A DNA stretch of 14,922 bases from DATBFX01 sp036558305 (lineage in GTDB: Bacteria > Chloroflexota > Chloroflexia > Thermomicrobiales > UBA6265): the NCBI GenBank assembly GCA_036558305.1, contig DATBFX010000625.1, positions 1 to 14,922 on the forward strand. The letters are read 5' to 3'. The notes under the pieces are model-generated. The model did not search any database. It was not told the origin of the DNA and was given only the letters and a program-made list of their open reading frames with translations. The translations under genes and the position numbers were made by a program. Each line of letters begins with the position of its first letter. Within the stretch, counting starts at the first letter, position 1. Positions 1 through 8,045 of this stretch are shown here, one piece after another.

Positions 1-745
1 GGCCGAGTTTGGCGGCGTCGAGCGGACGGAGCATCAGGTCGCCGGCGCCGCGGGTGTAGCCCTGCGGGTCGGCCGGCCAGATCACGTCGCGCACCCCGAG
101 CGGGCCGAACAGGTTCTGCCAGGCGAAGTCGAGCGCGGTCATCCCGGTCGCCTCGGTCAGGACGGCCGAAAGCAGGTGCATACCCGGGCTGCAGTAGTTC
201 CACTGCGTCCCCGGCTCGGCCGCCATCGGCAGGTCGAGCACGAACTGGACCCAATCCTTGCTCGCCGCCATTTCGGCCTGGGTCGGCTCGCCGGGTTCGC
301 GGACGCAGGCGAGGCCCGAGGTCATGCTCGCCAGGTCGCCCACCGTCATCCGCTCCTTGCGGGCGTCGCGGTTGGCGATCGTGCGGTCCGAGAAGAAGGA
401 GAGGACCGGCTGGTCGAGCTTCAGCTTGCCCTGGTCGATGGCGATGCCGACCAGGGTCGTCAGCACGCTCTTGGTCACCGAGCCGAGATCGTGCGGCGTC
501 GTGCCGTCGTACGGGTAGAAGGAGGCGTCGACGACCACCTTGCCGTCGCGGATGAGGATGACGCTGTGGAGGTCGGGGACCTTCTGCTGCATGGTCAGCA
601 GCACGTCGGCCAGGTTGGCGGAGTCGACGCCCTGCTCCTCGGGCGTGGCCGTCGGCCAGCCGTCGGTGGGAGCAGCGATGATGCGCGAGGCTGCCGGGAG
701 GGCGAGACCGAGGACGAAGAGGAGAACAACGACAGCGCGTCGCAT
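1..745 (-). CDS. Serine beta-lactamase-family hydrolase (partial, N-terminal 248 residues)
   Basis: Reading leftward from ATG 745 gives 248 residues with no stop before the window edge, so the C-terminus is missing. The start follows a strong AAAGGAG (752-758) with a 6-base spacer. Residues 1-24 form a signal peptide (MRR, a hydrophobic stretch, then small residues LPAAS), so the enzyme is probably exported. The class C beta-lactamase/DD-peptidase fold is shown by SVTK (residues 89-92, the SxxK nucleophile motif), the following helix and 'TVGDLASMTSGL', and YCS (184-186), the usual variant of YxN. The third motif (KTG/HTG) would lie in the missing part. Members include esterases, D-amino-acid amidases and 6-aminohexanoate-dimer-hydrolase-like proteins; the substrate cannot be read from this sequence. 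The family assignment is firm, but antibiotic resistance is not implied. It lies 173 bases downstream of PPDK on the same strand. Confidence 0.9.
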   Translation of the reverse strand, partial: MRRAVVVLLFVLGLALPAASRIIAAPTDGWPTATPEEQGVDSANLADVLLTMQQKVPDLHSVILIRDGKVVVDASFYPYDGTTPHDLGSVTKSVLTTLVGIAIDQGKLKLDQPVLSFFSDRTIANRDARKERMTVGDLASMTSGLACVREPGEPTQAEMAASKDWVQFVLDLPMAAEPGTQWNYCSPGMHLLSAVLTEATGMTALDFAWQNLFGPLGVRDVIWPADPQGYTRGAGDLMLRPLDAAKLG

Positions 746-769
746 GGCGGACTCCTTTCGCGGTGCGCG

Positions 770-811
770 ACTGCCTCGGGAACGGCACCGCCACCGGTGC
801 CGAAAGGCAGT
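770..811 (-). promoter_or_regulatory. Nested hairpin in the leader of the hydrolase gene
   Basis: Two nested inverted repeats share one centre. The inner arms 783-790 and 795-802 (CGGCACCG / CGGTGCCG) are perfect 8-base arms around a 4-base loop. The outer arms 770-776 and 805-811 (ACTGCCT / AGGCAGT) are perfect 7-base arms, separated from the inner ones by a 6-base and a 2-base internal loop. The structure ends 11 bases before the Shine-Dalgarno sequence of the hydrolase and lies about 110 bases beyond the PPDK stop. There is no U-run on either side, so it is a poor textbook intrinsic terminator. It could terminate PPDK transcripts, stabilise the processed mRNA end, or control translation of the hydrolase. 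Confidence 0.55.
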
Positions 812-856
812 GGCCCGGTCACATGCAGCGTAGGATCACCCCGCCCCAACGGCGAC

Positions 857-892
857 ATCATCCGTCCGGTCCGTGTGACGGATTCGTGACAG
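857..892 (-). promoter_or_regulatory. Possible response-regulator box and -10 upstream of the hydrolase
   Basis: On the minus strand, CTGTCAC (892-886) is followed by GAAT and CCGTCAC (881-875), so TCAC repeats with an 11-base period. That is the architecture of OmpR/PhoB-family tandem sites; the Pho box consensus has two CTGTCA units 11 bases apart. A GATGAT hexamer at 862-857, a weak -10, begins about 12 bases after the second unit, which is the expected arrangement for an activator overlapping -35. It sits between PPDK (stop at 919) and the hydrolase start at 745. This is a pattern match only. No regulator gene of this family is in the window. Confidence 0.3.
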
Positions 893-918
893 TCGTGCGC
901 TGCCCCGCGTCGTCGCGC

Positions 919-3546
919 TCAGACGTCCCGGCTCACCTCGCCGAGCGCGGCGTGGGCCGCCGCCAGCCGCGCGATCGGCAACCGGAAGGGCGAGCAACTG
1001 ACGTAGTCGAGCCCGACCTGGTGGCAGAACGCGATCGACGACGGCTCGCCGCCGTGCTCGCCGCAGATGCTGACCGTCAAGCCCGGTTTGGCCGCCCGGC
1101 CGCGCTGGGTCGCCATCTCGATCAGTTGTCCGACGCCCCGCCGGTCGAGGACCTGGAACGGGTCGTCGGCAAAGATCCCCCGTTCGACGTAGCCGGGCAG
1201 GAAACTGCCGGCGTCGTCCCGGCTCAGACCGAGGGTCGTCTGCGTCAGGTCGTTGGTGCCGAAGCTGAAGAAGTCGGCATACGCGGCGATCTCGCTCGCG
1301 AGCAGGCAGGCGCGCGGCAACTCCATCATCGTCCCGACGCGGTACGCAACGCGCCGTCCCACCTCGCCAAAGACCTCCTCCGCCGTCGCGTCGACCAGCT
1401 CGCGCTGCTGGCGCAATTCTTCGGGATCGCCGACGAGCGGGATCATGATCTCCGGTTCGACCTTCATCCCTTCCTCAGCCACCTGGACGGCAGCGCCGAG
1501 GATGGCCCGCGCCTGCATCCGAGACACCGCGGGGTAGGTGATCCCGACGCGGCACCCCCGTAGCCCCAACATCGGGTTCGCCTCGCGGTGGGTCGCGATC
1601 GCCGCTTCGATCCGCTCAACGCTCACGCCCAGGTCCGTGGCAAGCCGCGCGATCTCCTCCTCCCCCCTGGGCAGGAACTCGTGCAGCGGCGGATCGAGCA
1701 GCCGGATCTTGACCGGCAATCCGTCCATCGCCCGGAATACCCCGACGAAGTCGGCCTTCTGCAGCGGTTCCAAGCGGGCAAGGGCGGCGGCGCGCGCGTC
1801 ATCGGTCTCGGCCAGAATCATCTCCCGCATCGCGAGGATGCGGTCCTCGCCGAAGAACATGTGCTCGGTCCGGCAAAGACCGATCCCCTGGGCGCCGAAC
1901 TCCCGCGCCCGCTTGGCGTCGATCGGGGTGTCGGCATTGGCACGGACGGCGAGTCGCCGGAAGTCGTCGGCCCAGGTCAGGAGCGTGTCGATCCCGCCCG
2001 TCAGGCTCGGTTCGATCGTCTTCACCCGGCCAAGGATGACGCGCCCGGTCGAACCGTCGATCGTCAACTCCTCCCCCGCCCGCACCGCGACCCCGTCGGC
2101 GTGGAAAAGCCCCGCCGCTTCGTCGATCACGATCTCGCCGCACCCGGTGACGGCCGGTTTGCCCATCCCGCGGGCCACCACCGCGGCGTGCGAGGTCATC
2201 CCGCCGTGGGCGGTCAGGATGCCCCGCGACCGCTCCATCCCCGGGAAGTCGTCGGCCGACGTCTCCATCCGCACCAGGATGACCGCCTCGCCGGCCTCAC
2301 CGCGCGACTTCGCCTCGAGCGGGTCGAAGACGACCAAACCGGTCGCCGCGCCCGGACTCGCGGGCAAGCCGGTCGCGATCGTCTTGACCGGTTGCGTCTC
2401 GTCGATCCGCGGGTGGAGGAGTTGGTCGAGTTGCGCCGGTTGGACGCGGAGCACGGCGGTCTGGCGATCGATCAGTCCTTCCTCGGCCATCTCGACCGCG
2501 ATCCGCACCGCCGCCGGCGCCGTCCGTTTCCCGGTCCGCGTCTGCAGCATCCAGAGTTTGCCGCGTTCGATCGTGAACTCGACGTCCTGCATGTCGGTGT
2601 AGTGCGCTTCCAGCCGGTCCGCGATCCCCTTCAGTTCGCGGTAAGCAGAGGAGAAGACCGGATCGCCAGCGAGCGCGGCGACCGGCTGCGGCGTGCGAAT
2701 CCCGGCAACCACGTCCTCTCCCTGGGCATTGACGAGGTACTCGCCGAAGAGATCGCGCGCCCCGGTATTGGGGTTCCGGGTGAAGGCGACGCCCGAGGCG
2801 CAGTCGGGACCGACGTTCCCAAAAACCATCGCCTGGACGTTGACCGCCGTGCCGAGGTCTTCGCTGATTTTGTTGGAGCGGCGGTAGGCCTTGGCCCGCG
2901 GTGTGTTCCAGGAGTGGAAGACGGCGAGCACCGCCTGGCGCAACTGCTCCCACGGTTCGTCCGGGAAGACCTTGCCGTGTTCGGCCACGATCGCCTTGAA
3001 GCGGACGACGAGGGCACGCAGGTCGTCGGCGGACAGTTCCGAATCGTACCGCTTGCCCGCCCGTTGTTTGCTTTCGGTCAGCGCCTCCTCGAACCGGTCC
3101 GAGTCGACCCCGAGCACGACCTTGCCGAACATCTGGACCAGGCGGCGGTACGCATCGTAGGCGAAGCGCGCACCGGCCCGCGCCGACAGCGCCTCGACGA
3201 GCTCGTCGTTCAACCCCAGGTCGAGGACCGTGTCCATCATCCCTGGCATCGAGAACTTGGCGCCGGAACGGACCGAGAACAGGAGCGGGTCGGCCGGATC
3301 GCCGAAGCGGCGTCCCATCCGCGCTTCGACCTCGGTCACCGCTGCCCGGACCTCGTCCCACAACCCGGCCGGTACGTCGCCGCCGGAACGCAGGTAGGCA
3401 CGGCAGGCGTCGGTCGTCACCGTGAAACCGGGCGGCACCGGCAACCCGAGACGCGTCATCTCGGCGAGGTTGGCCCCTTTGCCGCCGAGGAGGTCCCGTT
3501 GATCGGCCCTGCCCTCGTCGAAGCGTGATACCCATTGCCGCTGCAT
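919..3546 (-). CDS. ppdK: Pyruvate, phosphate dikinase
   Basis: This 875-residue cytoplasmic enzyme interconverts pyruvate + ATP + Pi and PEP + AMP + PPi; the length matches typical bacterial PPDK (about 875-880). The N-terminal ATP-grasp domain shows 'GGKGANLAEM' (21-30), 'SVRSGAKFSMPGMMDT' (91-106) and 'MLQTRTGKRT' (333-342). The central swivelling domain carries the phosphohistidine in GGMTSHAAV, H453, with T451 two residues before it, the position phosphorylated by PDRP regulators in plants and some bacteria. The PEP-binding TIM barrel has 'GLCRTEHMF' (556-564) and the catalytic Cys828 in CGEHGG. ATG 3546 was chosen over an upstream in-frame start (34 residues longer) because AAAGGAG (3553-3559) lies 6 bases before it and family N-termini begin here. 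No PDRP gene is in the window. Direction in vivo (gluconeogenic or PPi-dependent glycolytic) is unknown. Confidence 0.97.
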   Translation of the reverse strand: MQRQWVSRFDEGRADQRDLLGGKGANLAEMTRLGLPVPPGFTVTTDACRAYLRSGGDVPAGLWDEVRAAVTEVEARMGRRFGDPADPLLFSVRSGAKFSMPGMMDTVLDLGLNDELVEALSARAGARFAYDAYRRLVQMFGKVVLGVDSDRFEEALTESKQRAGKRYDSELSADDLRALVVRFKAIVAEHGKVFPDEPWEQLRQAVLAVFHSWNTPRAKAYRRSNKISEDLGTAVNVQAMVFGNVGPDCASGVAFTRNPNTGARDLFGEYLVNAQGEDVVAGIRTPQPVAALAGDPVFSSAYRELKGIADRLEAHYTDMQDVEFTIERGKLWMLQTRTGKRTAPAAVRIAVEMAEEGLIDRQTAVLRVQPAQLDQLLHPRIDETQPVKTIATGLPASPGAATGLVVFDPLEAKSRGEAGEAVILVRMETSADDFPGMERSRGILTAHGGMTSHAAVVARGMGKPAVTGCGEIVIDEAAGLFHADGVAVRAGEELTIDGSTGRVILGRVKTIEPSLTGGIDTLLTWADDFRRLAVRANADTPIDAKRAREFGAQGIGLCRTEHMFFGEDRILAMREMILAETDDARAAALARLEPLQKADFVGVFRAMDGLPVKIRLLDPPLHEFLPRGEEEIARLATDLGVSVERIEAAIATHREANPMLGLRGCRVGITYPAVSRMQARAILGAAVQVAEEGMKVEPEIMIPLVGDPEELRQQRELVDATAEEVFGEVGRRVAYRVGTMMELPRACLLASEIAAYADFFSFGTNDLTQTTLGLSRDDAGSFLPGYVERGIFADDPFQVLDRRGVGQLIEMATQRGRAAKPGLTVSICGEHGGEPSSIAFCHQVGLDYVSCSPFRLPIARLAAAHAALGEVSRDV

Positions 3547-3733
3547 CGCCTGCTCCTTTCGCCCAACCCGATGAGGAGCGCCGCGGGCCGACCCGCGACA
3601 CGCCGGGCTCGTTCTCTGGCGCAGACGATACCATTCACCACATGCCAACCGCGTTAATGCCTACTCCGGTCCCATCGCAAAACCGTCACACCACGCGCAT
3701 CCAAAGCCGCGGGACGCGTTCACCCGGCTGGAC
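3547..3733 (-). promoter_or_regulatory. PPDK upstream region with possible extended -10
   Basis: These 187 bases between the tandem UspA gene and PPDK hold the only local AT-enriched patch before PPDK. On the minus strand TGG-TATCGT (3633-3625) resembles an extended -10 (TGn + 4 of 6 of TATAAT), which would leave a leader of roughly 70 bases; no good -35 is visible. On the plus strand TCGC (3675-3678) and TCAC (3686-3689) recur 11 bases apart, a degraded version of the repeat seen upstream of the hydrolase and near 14010. No clear terminator for the UspA gene was found. Confidence 0.3.
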
Positions 3734-4744
3734 TCAGCCCGTCGCCGCCACCGCACCGGCCAGACCGCCTATCACCGCCGCGTCTCTTCTGGGTTCGAGA
3801 ACCTGGCGCCGAATCGTCGATGGCACGAGGATAACCGGGACCGGTCCCTCACGCACCAGCTTCTCCGCAACGCTACCGATCAGCCAGCGCCGCAGCCCCC
3901 CACGCCCATGACTCGTCATCACGATCACGTCGGTCGGTTCTGCGCGGTTGGCGATCGCGTCCGCCGCCTGCCCATCCAGCACCTGCGCGCTCACCTCCAG
4001 ACCCGACCGCCGCAAACGGCTCGCGGCACCGTCGAGGTGATCGCTCGCCTTCGTCCGCGCGCCGGCGACGAGTTCGTCGTAGACCTCCTGGCGGAACGGC
4101 ATGCCATAGGCCGTCGCGCGCGCAATGTCGTGGACGATGTCGGTCACCGTGACCAGGAGGACCGGGACGTGAAGGGAAGCGGCGAGCACCTCCACGAACG
4201 GCAACGCCTGCTCCGCCAGTTCCGATCCGTCGAGCGGCACGATCAACCGACGGATCTCGCAGCGACCGGGCTCGGTCGGCATCTCCTCCTGCGGGCGCAT
4301 CACCATCACCGGGATCAGGGAGGTCCGGGCAACACGATCCGCGACGCTGCCGATGACCCACCGGCCGATCGCCCCGCGGCCGTGGCTTGCCATCACGATC
4401 AGATCGACGCTCTCCCGCTCCGCGACGCGCAAGACCTCCTCGGCCGCATCGCCGATCGCGGTCTCCATCCGAACGTGCGGTCGCTCGCCGAGCCAGGCGC
4501 GCCGCGTCGTCTCGAGCGCCGTTTCGATGCCTTCGTCGTAGGACTGCCGGACCTCCTCGGCGGTGACCAGCACGTTCCCCAAGAGTCCTCGAACCGGTTC
4601 GGCCGGTGGAGCGACTTCCAGCAGAATGAGTTCGGTCTCGGGGCCACCGATGGCCTTCGCGTATGGCAGCGCTTGCTCGGCGAAGAACGATCCGTCCAAC
4701 GGCACCAATATCCGCCGGATTCCGCTCGCAGTCGTGGCTTCCAT
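3734..4744 (-). CDS. Tandem-domain universal stress protein (UspA family)
   Basis: The protein has 336 residues with two complete UspA domains. Domain 1 (about 9-150) starts 'RRILVPLDGS' and ends with 'SHGRGAIGRWVIGSVADRV' (120-138). Domain 2 (about 164-308) starts 'RRLIVPLDGS' and has 'SHGRGGLRRWLIGSVAEKL' (278-296). Both keep the G-x9-G-S signature of ATP-binding Usp proteins, with the first Gly of the longer motif replaced. A 28-residue tail (309-336) ends in an Ala/Gly-rich stretch of unknown role. ATG 4744 is preferred over an ATG 21 codons upstream because AGGAGGA (4751-4757) sits 6 bases before it. Usp proteins are soluble nucleotide-binding proteins induced by starvation, hypoxia or membrane stress; many tandem forms bind ATP. 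The divergent partner is the small CxxC protein at 5007. Confidence 0.95.
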   Translation of the reverse strand: MEATTASGIRRILVPLDGSFFAEQALPYAKAIGGPETELILLEVAPPAEPVRGLLGNVLVTAEEVRQSYDEGIETALETTRRAWLGERPHVRMETAIGDAAEEVLRVAERESVDLIVMASHGRGAIGRWVIGSVADRVARTSLIPVMVMRPQEEMPTEPGRCEIRRLIVPLDGSELAEQALPFVEVLAASLHVPVLLVTVTDIVHDIARATAYGMPFRQEVYDELVAGARTKASDHLDGAASRLRRSGLEVSAQVLDGQAADAIANRAEPTDVIVMTSHGRGGLRRWLIGSVAEKLVREGPVPVILVPSTIRRQVLEPRRDAAVIGGLAGAVAATG

Positions 4745-5006
4745 CTGAGTTCCTCCTGCGCCTCCCGCCGCCACGCGGACGACGGAAGGCGCCGCGACTC
4801 GTCCCATCGTAGGTGAGCATCCGTGGCGGTTGCATTGCCGTGCGGCGGCGAGTCGTTACAGCCCCGTCTCAATGAGCGGCATGTGGCCCTGGCCGTTTGT
4901 TGCGCCGTTGTCGCACCGAGCGGTCTGGCATGGCGCGTGCGCAACGCTCGCTCCTTACACTCAGGGCATCGGACCAACCGCGCGATCGATCGAGGAGGTG
5001 ACGGCG
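4745..5006. promoter_or_regulatory. Divergent intergenic region (UspA / CxxC protein)
   Basis: These 262 bases separate two divergently transcribed genes and must hold both promoters. On the plus strand TACACT (4956-4961) is a plausible -10 (4 of 6), 45 bases before the GTG start of the small protein, but no convincing -35 lies 16-18 bases upstream. GAGGAGG (4992-4998) is the ribosome binding site for that gene. I found no convincing minus-strand promoter hexamers and no long inverted repeat. Open frames here look non-coding. Confidence 0.3.
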
Positions 5007-5243
5007 GTGGACGACGAATCGGTTGGACTGCGGCACGAGATGGCCAGCACCGATGTGACGATCTGCGAACTCTGCGGGCGACCGATCGCCCGCGATGGAC
5101 TGAGTGACCTCTCCATCGACCGCGGGATGGGGGAGCCGGTCGAGACGATCCGCGTTTGCCCCTCGTGCGGTCGAACCGCGGAGGCGGACGACCTGCCGTA
5201 CGACGCGGAGATTCTAGCCGGGCTCCGCGATACCGACGGTTAG
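5007..5243 (+). CDS. Small putative zinc-binding protein with two CxxC pairs
   Basis: The product is 78 residues, of unknown function. It has four cysteines in two knuckles, CELC (20-23) and CPSC (51-54), each followed by Gly-Arg (CGRP, CGRT). This is the pattern of a zinc ribbon with a 27-residue spacer. It is acidic overall (DDES..., EADDLPYDAEI...) with no membrane segment. GTG 5007 is chosen because AGGAGG (4993-4998) lies 8 bases upstream; an internal ATG at 5040 lacks such a site, and a longer frame from 4830 would cross the ribosome binding site. It is the only plus-strand gene and converges on the ATPase operon, with a hairpin between them. It may be a small regulator or a structural zinc protein. 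Coding status is well supported; function is not known. Confidence 0.75.
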   Translation: MDDESVGLRHEMASTDVTICELCGRPIARDGLSDLSIDRGMGEPVETIRVCPSCGRTAEADDLPYDAEILAGLRDTDG

Positions 5244-5280
5244 GCCAATCGGCCCTGAAGTCGATATCTCCGCAGACAAG

Positions 5281-5311
5281 GAGGGTCGGCGCCCGGCAAG
5301 CGCCGGCCCTC
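5281..5311. terminator. Bidirectional terminator-like hairpin between convergent genes
   Basis: Arms of 12 bases, 5281-5292 (GAGGGTCGGCGC) and 5300-5311 (GCGCCGGCCCTC), flank a 7-base loop with a single G-T mismatch that can wobble-pair in the plus-strand RNA. It lies 37 bases after the stop of the plus-strand gene and 22 bases beyond the stop of the minus-strand P-type ATPase, the expected spot for a shared terminator. The downstream tracts are pyrimidine-rich (TCCCCTTG on plus, CCTTGTCT on minus) rather than a true U-run, so efficiency is uncertain. Confidence 0.7.
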
Positions 5312-5333
5312 TCCCCTTGCCTGTGCCCAGGCG

Positions 5334-8045
5334 TCAAGAAGCGAATTCGCCATCTCGGCGCAAGAGCTTGTGCACCTCCGCCGCGGCGACGACGGTCGAG
5401 GCGACCAGCGTCGCCCGCACCCACACCGCGAGGTCGAGCGGTTCGACTCGCAGCAGGTACTGGGTCCAAGGCAGGTAGAGGGCTATGACGTGGATCGCGA
5501 TCGAGGCAATGATCGCGACGAGGAGCAGCGGGTTGGCAAACAGGTGCATCCGGAACAGCGAGCGCGAAGGCGAACGCACGTTCAGGGCCTGGAACATCTG
5601 GAAAAGAACCATCGTGGTCAATGCCGCCGTCTGGGCGATCCCTTCCGACCCGGTCTGGTCCAACTCCCACCGGAAGAGGAAAAGCGTCCCGACCGTGATC
5701 ACCAGCGAGGTGATGCCCACGCGCTCCCACATGACCCGCGAGAGGATACCGGCGCTCCGACCCCGCGGCGATCGCGCCATCACGTCCGGTTCGCCGGGTT
5801 CGAACGCGAGCGCCATCACTTGCAGCGAATCGGTGACGAGGTTGAGCCAGAGGATCTGGGCCGCGATCAGGGGCAGCGGCCAGTCGAGGGCGAGCGCGAT
5901 CACGATCGTCAGCACCTCGGCGGCATTCGTTCCCAGGACGAAGGCCACGACCTTCCGGATGTTGTCGAAGGTGACGCGCCCTTCCTCCACCGCCGCGGCA
6001 ATGCTGACGAAGTTGTCGTCGGCCAGCACCATGTCGGCCGACTCCTTGGCGGCGTCGGTGCCCCGCTTCCCCATCGCGATCCCGATGTCGGCCGCCTTCA
6101 AAGCCGGTGCGTCGTTGACCCCGTCGCCCGTCACCGCCACCACGTCGCCGTTCGCCTGCATGGCGCGGACGATCCGCAGCTTGTGCTCCGGCGCGGTACG
6201 GGCGTAGACATCGACCTCGCCGACCCGCCGGTGCAACTCGGCATCGTCCATCGCCTCCACTTCGACGCCCGTCGCGACCGCGGCATCGTCCTCCGCGATC
6301 CCGAGCTCGTTGCCGATCGCGCGGGCCGTCGCGGCGTGATCGCCGGTGATCATCACGACGCGCATGCCCGCATCGCGGCAGGCGGCGATCGCGTCGCGGG
6401 CGCCTTCCCGTGGCGGGTCCGCCATGCCCTGCAGCCCGAGCAGCGTCAGCCCGCTCGGTTCCTCCAACCCATCGAGCTCGACCGGGGTGGGTGGAAGCAC
6501 CCGGTGCGCCATCGCCAGGACGCGAAGGCCCTCCGAGGCCATGTCGTGGGCCGCGAGTTGGACGGCGTCGTGATCGAGCCGTACCGGCCCGTGACCGGTC
6601 AACATCGCGTCGCACATCGCCAGTACCCGCTCGGGCGCTCCTTTGACGAGCAGGAGTCGCGTCCCATCGCGCTGGCGGACACTGGCCGAGAATTGCCGCT
6701 CCGGTTCGAACGGGACCTCGGCCACCATCCGGTATGCCTCGCGTTCCTCGTCCGGATCCAAACCGAGGCGCGACGCCGCGATCAGGAGCGCCGCCTCCGT
6801 CGGATCGCCCTGCGTTCGGATGCCGTCCGCGGTCTGGACAACCTCGGCCTCGTTGGTCAAGATGCCGGTCAGCAAGGTCAGCTGGCGCGGTTCGGTTCGA
6901 TCATGGCCGTTTGGTCCCATGACCGGTGCGCAATCCACCGTCCGGCCATCCCAGATGCCGGTGAGGTGAGTCACGCCATCCGCGGTCCAAACCTGTCTGA
7001 CCGTCATGACGTTCTCGGTCAGGGTGCCGGTCTTGTCCGATCCGATCACGGTCGTACTGCCAAGCGTCTCCACGGACGGCAGACGGCGAACGATCGCCCG
7101 CCGCCGCGCCATCCGCCGCACGCCGGCCGCCAGCGTGATCGTGAAGGCAACCGGCAATCCTTCCGGTACCGCCGAGACGGCCAGCGCGACCGCGATCAAG
7201 AACATTTCGCTGGCCGCGCGCCCGCCGATCATCCCGAGCGCGAACGCCAGCAACGCGCAACCGACGACTACGACGCCGATGACCCGCGCCAACCGCTCCA
7301 TCCTCTGCTGGAGCGGCGTCGCCGTTTGCTGGACCTCGCTCACCTCGCGGGCGATCGTTCCCAGTTCCGTCTGACGCCCGGTACCAACAACATAGCCGCG
7401 GCCACGCCCGCTGGTCACGGTCGTGCCCGCGTAGGCGAGGTTGGTTCGATCGGCGAGTCCGGTTGCGACGGGCAAGGGCGCCGTTCCCTTGACGACCGGG
7501 AGCGATTCACCCGTCAGCGCCGACTCGTCGACTTGCAGCGCCGTCGTGGTCGTCAGGCGAAGATCTGCCGGCACGCGCGCCCCGGATTCGAGCAAGACGA
7601 CATCACCGGGGACCAGTTCCCGGCTCTCCACCTCCCAGTCCGCGTGGTCGCGGACCACCCGAGCCCGCGGGCTGACGAGAAGGAGCAAGGCCCGCACCGA
7701 CCGCTCGGCCTGCCGTTCCTGGACGAACCCGACGGTCGTGTTCAGCACGACCACGACCGCGATCACCACCGCATCCGCATACTCGCCGAGCAGCGCCGTG
7801 ACGACGCCGGCGACGACGAGGATCACGACGAGCGGACTGCGCACCTGATCCAACAGCGTCGCCAACCCGCTCGGTCCGGCGTCGTCCATCAGTTCGTTCG
7901 GGCCGTAGCGGGCGAGCCGGGCGCGAACTTCCTCGCGGCACAGCCCGCCTGGGTGCGTTGCCAAACGGTCTTCGACTTCGGTGTCGTCCAGCGAGTGCCA
8001 GGGTCGGGCCGAAACGGCGGCGATTTCGGCGAGATCAGACGTCAT
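5334..8045 (-). CDS. P2A-type cation-transporting P-type ATPase (Ca2+-ATPase-like)
   Basis: This complete 903-residue inner-membrane pump hydrolyses ATP through an aspartyl-phosphate. Landmarks: N-terminal cation-ATPase domain (about 15-65), TGES of the A-domain (178-181), PEGLP in TM4 (294-298), phosphorylated Asp337 in DKTGT, KGAPE (468-472) in the N-domain, TGDGVNDAP (639-647), and six C-terminal membrane segments. The ion site resembles SERCA/PMR1: E295, N707 and E710 (TM5 NAAE), N735, T738 and D739 (TM6 NLVTD). The SERCA E908 position in TM8 appears to be Gln816, as in PMCA, which suggests one Ca2+ per cycle rather than two. Mn2+ or another cation is possible; mycobacterial CtpF is of similar type. 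Its ATG overlaps the end of the upstream ATPase by 11 bases (ATGACGTCTGA), implying translational coupling as the last gene of the run. Confidence 0.95.
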   Translation of the reverse strand: MTSDLAEIAAVSARPWHSLDDTEVEDRLATHPGGLCREEVRARLARYGPNELMDDAGPSGLATLLDQVRSPLVVILVVAGVVTALLGEYADAVVIAVVVVLNTTVGFVQERQAERSVRALLLLVSPRARVVRDHADWEVESRELVPGDVVLLESGARVPADLRLTTTTALQVDESALTGESLPVVKGTAPLPVATGLADRTNLAYAGTTVTSGRGRGYVVGTGRQTELGTIAREVSEVQQTATPLQQRMERLARVIGVVVVGCALLAFALGMIGGRAASEMFLIAVALAVSAVPEGLPVAFTITLAAGVRRMARRRAIVRRLPSVETLGSTTVIGSDKTGTLTENVMTVRQVWTADGVTHLTGIWDGRTVDCAPVMGPNGHDRTEPRQLTLLTGILTNEAEVVQTADGIRTQGDPTEAALLIAASRLGLDPDEEREAYRMVAEVPFEPERQFSASVRQRDGTRLLLVKGAPERVLAMCDAMLTGHGPVRLDHDAVQLAAHDMASEGLRVLAMAHRVLPPTPVELDGLEEPSGLTLLGLQGMADPPREGARDAIAACRDAGMRVVMITGDHAATARAIGNELGIAEDDAAVATGVEVEAMDDAELHRRVGEVDVYARTAPEHKLRIVRAMQANGDVVAVTGDGVNDAPALKAADIGIAMGKRGTDAAKESADMVLADDNFVSIAAAVEEGRVTFDNIRKVVAFVLGTNAAEVLTIVIALALDWPLPLIAAQILWLNLVTDSLQVMALAFEPGEPDVMARSPRGRSAGILSRVMWERVGITSLVITVGTLFLFRWELDQTGSEGIAQTAALTTMVLFQMFQALNVRSPSRSLFRMHLFANPLLLVAIIASIAIHVIALYLPWTQYLLRVEPLDLAVWVRATLVASTVVAAAEVHKLLRRDGEFAS

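Noticed and set aside
1..745. Antibiotic-resistance beta-lactamase
   Set aside because: SxxK and YxS motifs are shared by many esterases and peptidases; the C-terminal motif is missing and nothing nearby suggests resistance.
5281..5311. Part of a repeat family or transposon end
   Set aside because: I noticed no second copy of the hairpin in the window, no transposase, and its placement between convergent stops is explained by termination.
4399..6615. A 738-codon minus-strand frame spanning the UspA, CxxC and ATPase region
   Set aside because: It runs out of frame through three well-supported genes and their gaps, with Arg-rich low-complexity sequence and no domain.
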